A DNA stretch of 64,000 bases from Albugo candida (lineage: Eukaryota; Oomycota; Peronosporomycetes; Albuginales). Below are positions 61,131 to 64,000 of this stretch, one piece after another. The position numbers were made by a program, and so were the translations under genes. Below the pieces are notes generated by a model, which was not told where the DNA came from, did no database searches, and was given only the letters and a program-made list of their open reading frames with translations. Position 1 is the stretch's first letter. Each line of letters begins with the position of its first letter. The stretch spans positions 17,926 through 81,925 of the forward strand of contig JBDOQK010000086.1 in assembly GCA_040437565.1 (NCBI GenBank), read 5' to 3'.

Positions 61131-61354
61131 ATGCAAATGAAACGACTCGTGATAGTAATCAAGATTAGCATAATACAATCTGCTTACCAGTTTTTCCACC
61201 ACCAAAATCATCATCATGAGAACGACACATCCTTACGTGCTGATGGCGAGTCATTTCCAACATTAAATTCGCGTCATCTCCTTTTCAAGCCATCACTTCC
61301 CAATGCATTATGCAATGGATTTATAGAAATGAATGTGCTTTTTGGAAAGAAATG
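61131..61354 (+). CDS. Short His-rich frame, doubtful
   Basis: An ATG at 61131 opens 74 codons: MQMKRLVIVIKISIIQSAYQ, then a His cluster (HHQNHHHEN). The start has a weak hydrophobic stretch that could be a signal peptide. An adjoining frame (61359-61598) is also open. No family, no CHXC, no RXLR. May be chance or a decayed small secreted protein. Confidence 0.2.
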
Positions 61355-61599
61355 ACGATTGACTTTTTATACTTTCCGAATATCGATTCAATGGTGGTTA
61401 CAATTGAATGATATACCGACGTGGGGCCTCTCAACCCGTTGTAAGAAATTAGTAAGACAAAAATATCTGAGGTATCTGCTGCATCACATGTATTTAGCAA
61501 CTAGTGCGCATCCGAATCGAAGAATCGATGCCGCTGCTTATACTTCTATTCCACTGGGATTGATGTGCTGGATAAGTTTAAAGAACGGCACATGGTAAA

Positions 61600-63544
61600 A
61601 TGGAGAACTATGAAATGCTAGCTCGCTGAAACTGAACCTTTGCGTGTACTTTTCTGACTAATCTTCATGATGTTTGTCATATTAGAACTGAAAGATGCCG
61701 CAAAGCAGGGAAAACTCGCGCCAACCCTTGATCATGCATGTTGTTCGTACGATAGGAAGCCAATAATAAAATGCAATTAACTCGCATACATTTTCGATAA
61801 TGCAATTTGGAGATTGTCACCGGTCACATTCCTGGTTTCAATATTTACACAATGAAAAATTGATTGATCACGATCTTGAGTGTCCTTCCCGCCGAGAATG
61901 GACAGGATAAATCTCACGCCCGATACAATATACAGTTATGAACTCGGGCGCATGAAGTTTATACCAAGTTGGATCAAATTGTAATTATGCGAGTGTGTCA
62001 GTCAGCGATTTGAAAAGACATGAACAACCAAATGGTTGATTGGGCCTGAACACACGAACGCTGCAGAAGCAGTGAGAGATCGATTCAAGTCTCTAATGCG
62101 TGCGCAAAGAGTATCTCCTGTACCTTTGACTAATCGGTATGTGTGAATGCCTACACGAGCTCGAAATTTCCAACTTTTGGCATCCCGCAGGTTGGCCGAT
62201 GAAAAGGCCACATATTCATATAAATGGTATCTCGGCATATACCGAGCTGACATCAAGAAAGTCAAAAAACGATAAAAGATCGAAGACGCAAGTGGTATCC
62301 GTATGCTTGCCGCGAGCAAAAATAGACCAACAGACCGACAGACCAAAGAAGCGCATATAGGGAAGATTGAAGAATAACCACGATACTAAAATATCATTTC
62401 CGTGGTTGGAGCAAGCTACGCCTTAACACAAGGCGCATAGAATGGTTTTTCTTCTGAATTTGCGAGGCGCATGATGAGCAATTTCTTTCAGCCACACTAC
62501 TTCTGACTAGAAAAGACGTCCCCGCAAGTACTGAAACCACTCAGGGTAAACGTGAACGAGAGACAGCATCTTTGTCTCCGTCGAATGTACCTTCTGATCC
62601 ATCCATGTGGACACCAAATCAAAAGCCCGCCAAATTGAGTCTCTAGCCTCCATTTTGTCACGTATGTCATGCTAGAAACTGCTATATCTCACTCATCCCT
62701 TGGACTGGTCTGGCCGCGACCCAAGTTACCTGNNNNNNNNNNNNNNNNNNNNNNNNNNNNNNNNNNNNNNNNNNNNNNNNNNNNNNNNNNNNNNNNNNNN
62801 NNNNNNNNNNNNNNNNNNNNNNNNNNNNNNNNTCTCACTCATCCCTTGGACTGGTCTGGCCGCGACCCAAGTTACCTGAAGTAGTAATTTATGGCGCAAT
62901 TTGACTTATAAGAACTCAAAGATATTTCTGCACATGAGATCATGATTTGCGAAAAGAAATTGAGCAGTAAGCTGTTTATTTACGATCGTATCTTCTCGAA
63001 CCATATTTGTTAAGTGTAAAGACTCGTGGTACAGCAAAGTATGTCGATGTCTCGTGGTTAGATGCATTCTGAGGAGATTTCGAATATGATCAGTCAGGAG
63101 AAAGGGGATATTTGTGCATGCCGGCTTTTCGGAACATTTATTCATTAGCAAACAAGAGTAATGCATGCTCCTCAAAAACTGAAAAGAAACGGTCATATGC
63201 ATAATACTAGCCTAACGAATTCTGATTGTTTTACACTGATAATGTCGCTGCACCAAACGCTGACATTGCTAATGTTCGCTATACTTCCATCTTGATCTTG
63301 AAATTGCTTATCTTGGTGTTAAATATGAAACGACAAACTTAGTAAGTGGAAAAGGTTACCAGGCAAATAAATGTGTATCTCAAAGCAAATCTGAAATTGG
63401 TCCATTGAGATTTGTTCGCTGATGAGAGAGTTGCTGCTAAATAAATTCCAAGATAAGTATTCAACAAACTGCTTGTGGGCGTCGATAGTGGTCTAATTGG
63501 TAGGATGTCCATTTCCAAACAACAGCCATGTGTGCAAGTTCTCA
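61600..63544. other. Anonymous stretch, no supported gene
   Basis: A plus-strand pair near 62045-62270 can be joined by a GTATGT...CCGCAG intron (EHTNAAEAVRDRFKSLMRAQ, then LADEKATYSYKWYLGIYRAD) but has no start and no known family. A 46-bp direct copy flanks the gap 62733-62832 (62687-62732 and 62833-62878). Confidence 0.35.
62687..62878 (+). repeat. 46-bp direct copies around a gap
   Basis: 62687-62732 and 62833-62878 match exactly on both sides of the 100-N gap 62733-62832. Probably contig overlap. Confidence 0.85.
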
Positions 63545-63635
63545 TTAAAGGTTTGCGCGCAGCTTGTAAAAATTACAGTATTCTAACATGTTCGGAAAGC
63601 TTGACTTGCTGACCACCAATCTAGCTTCAAAATAT

Positions 63636-64000
63636 CTATCCGGCTGATACCAGGATTGATCTACACTTGTCGTGGGCGTTCCTGTAGCAATAATTTCCGA
63701 GCTCTGAAACACTTGAATGATACTGCGTTGCGAGTTGATCCAACACCTTTGCAAGCCGAGCGCGTTCCTCTTGGTCGTAACACTGTCTTCGAAAGTACCG
63801 AACGCGCGCACTAAACGTGGTGTAGATCACGGAAAGTGCTGGAACTGTCGGATTTGCTGATCGCTGATCGAATAAACTACGATTCCGATCTGTCCAGACG
63901 AAGTGCAGTGTCACCGCTTGCAATGCAAGCCATACATCCGATATAATTTGCTGATAATCTTTCCAATCCGACCGTAGTGTTGGTACGATTGCACATGCAA
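63636..64000 (-). mobile_element. LINE-type retrotransposon 3' coding fragment, runs off the window
   Basis: The minus-strand frame, open to the window edge, reads VWLALQAVTLHFVWTDRNRS then VPALSVIYTTFSARVRYF and EERARLAKVLDQLATQ, stopping at 63636. W-x(3)-A-x(3)-H-x-V-W-x-x-R-N resembles the post-zinc-knuckle tail of non-LTR elements (HAILWTIWKHRNR type). The RT core would lie beyond 64000. Its condition outside the window is unknown. Confidence 0.45.

Noticed and set aside
62002-62346. Minus-strand frame with a hydrophobic start resembling a signal peptide
   Set aside because: It begins with TTG and has no ATG near the start, and the plus strand shows a more coding-like pair joined by a possible intron.
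1-64000. CRISPR arrays, rRNA genes, bacterial operons or riboswitches
   Set aside because: None seen; the intron-bearing genes and eukaryotic transposons show this is nuclear eukaryotic DNA.

Overview
The window looks like nuclear DNA of a biotrophic oomycete, most likely a white-rust pathogen (Albugo-like). The support is a set of eukaryotic genes with very short GT-AG introns (49-78 nt), and two predicted secreted proteins that carry a CHXC tetrapeptide shortly after a signal peptide, a motif described for Albugo effectors. Only the genus is inferred; nothing in the sequence names the species. The scaffold is a draft: it holds twelve runs of exactly 100 N, and eight of them are flanked by identical direct copies, the signature of overlapping contig ends that were not merged.

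Layout. 0-3.6 kb: gaps and anonymous DNA. 3.6-14 kb: a segmental duplication (about 3.62-7.31 and 10.45-13.96 kb). The second copy keeps an intact 238-residue secreted protein gene (10930-11646); the first copy carries only rearranged, inverted remnants of it. Both copies are followed by a decayed TPR-like gene, and the first is followed by a decayed poly(A)-polymerase-type nucleotidyltransferase (7.9-8.8 kb). 16.5-21.7 kb: a decayed Ty1/Copia element. 22.7-26.5 kb: a decayed unknown gene on the minus strand and a TspO-like membrane protein remnant. 26.5-32.4 kb: no supported gene. 32.5-34.4 kb: CHXC candidate 1. 35.2-37.7 kb: a DDE transposase relic beside the 3' end of a MULE. 42.4-42.7 kb: CHXC candidate 2, minus strand. 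45.6 kb: a LINE tail. 46.4-49.5 kb: a 674-bp element with perfect 32-bp inverted termini, then a MULE with FAR1-type transposase and a 9-bp target-site duplication. 51.7-52.2 kb: a third kind of secreted-protein candidate.

52.8-61 kb is different: a compact housekeeping block with intact APC5, an ELO-type fatty-acid elongase (4 exons) and a PPIL1-like cyclophilin (6 exons, minus strand). 61-64 kb returns to anonymous DNA and ends in a LINE tail running off the edge.

Overall, the candidate host-interaction genes lie scattered among transposons, duplications and pseudogenes, while conserved cell-cycle, lipid and protein-folding genes sit together at the right. No operon-like cooperation is implied. 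The most interesting content is the set of secreted-protein candidates and the repeat structures next to them.
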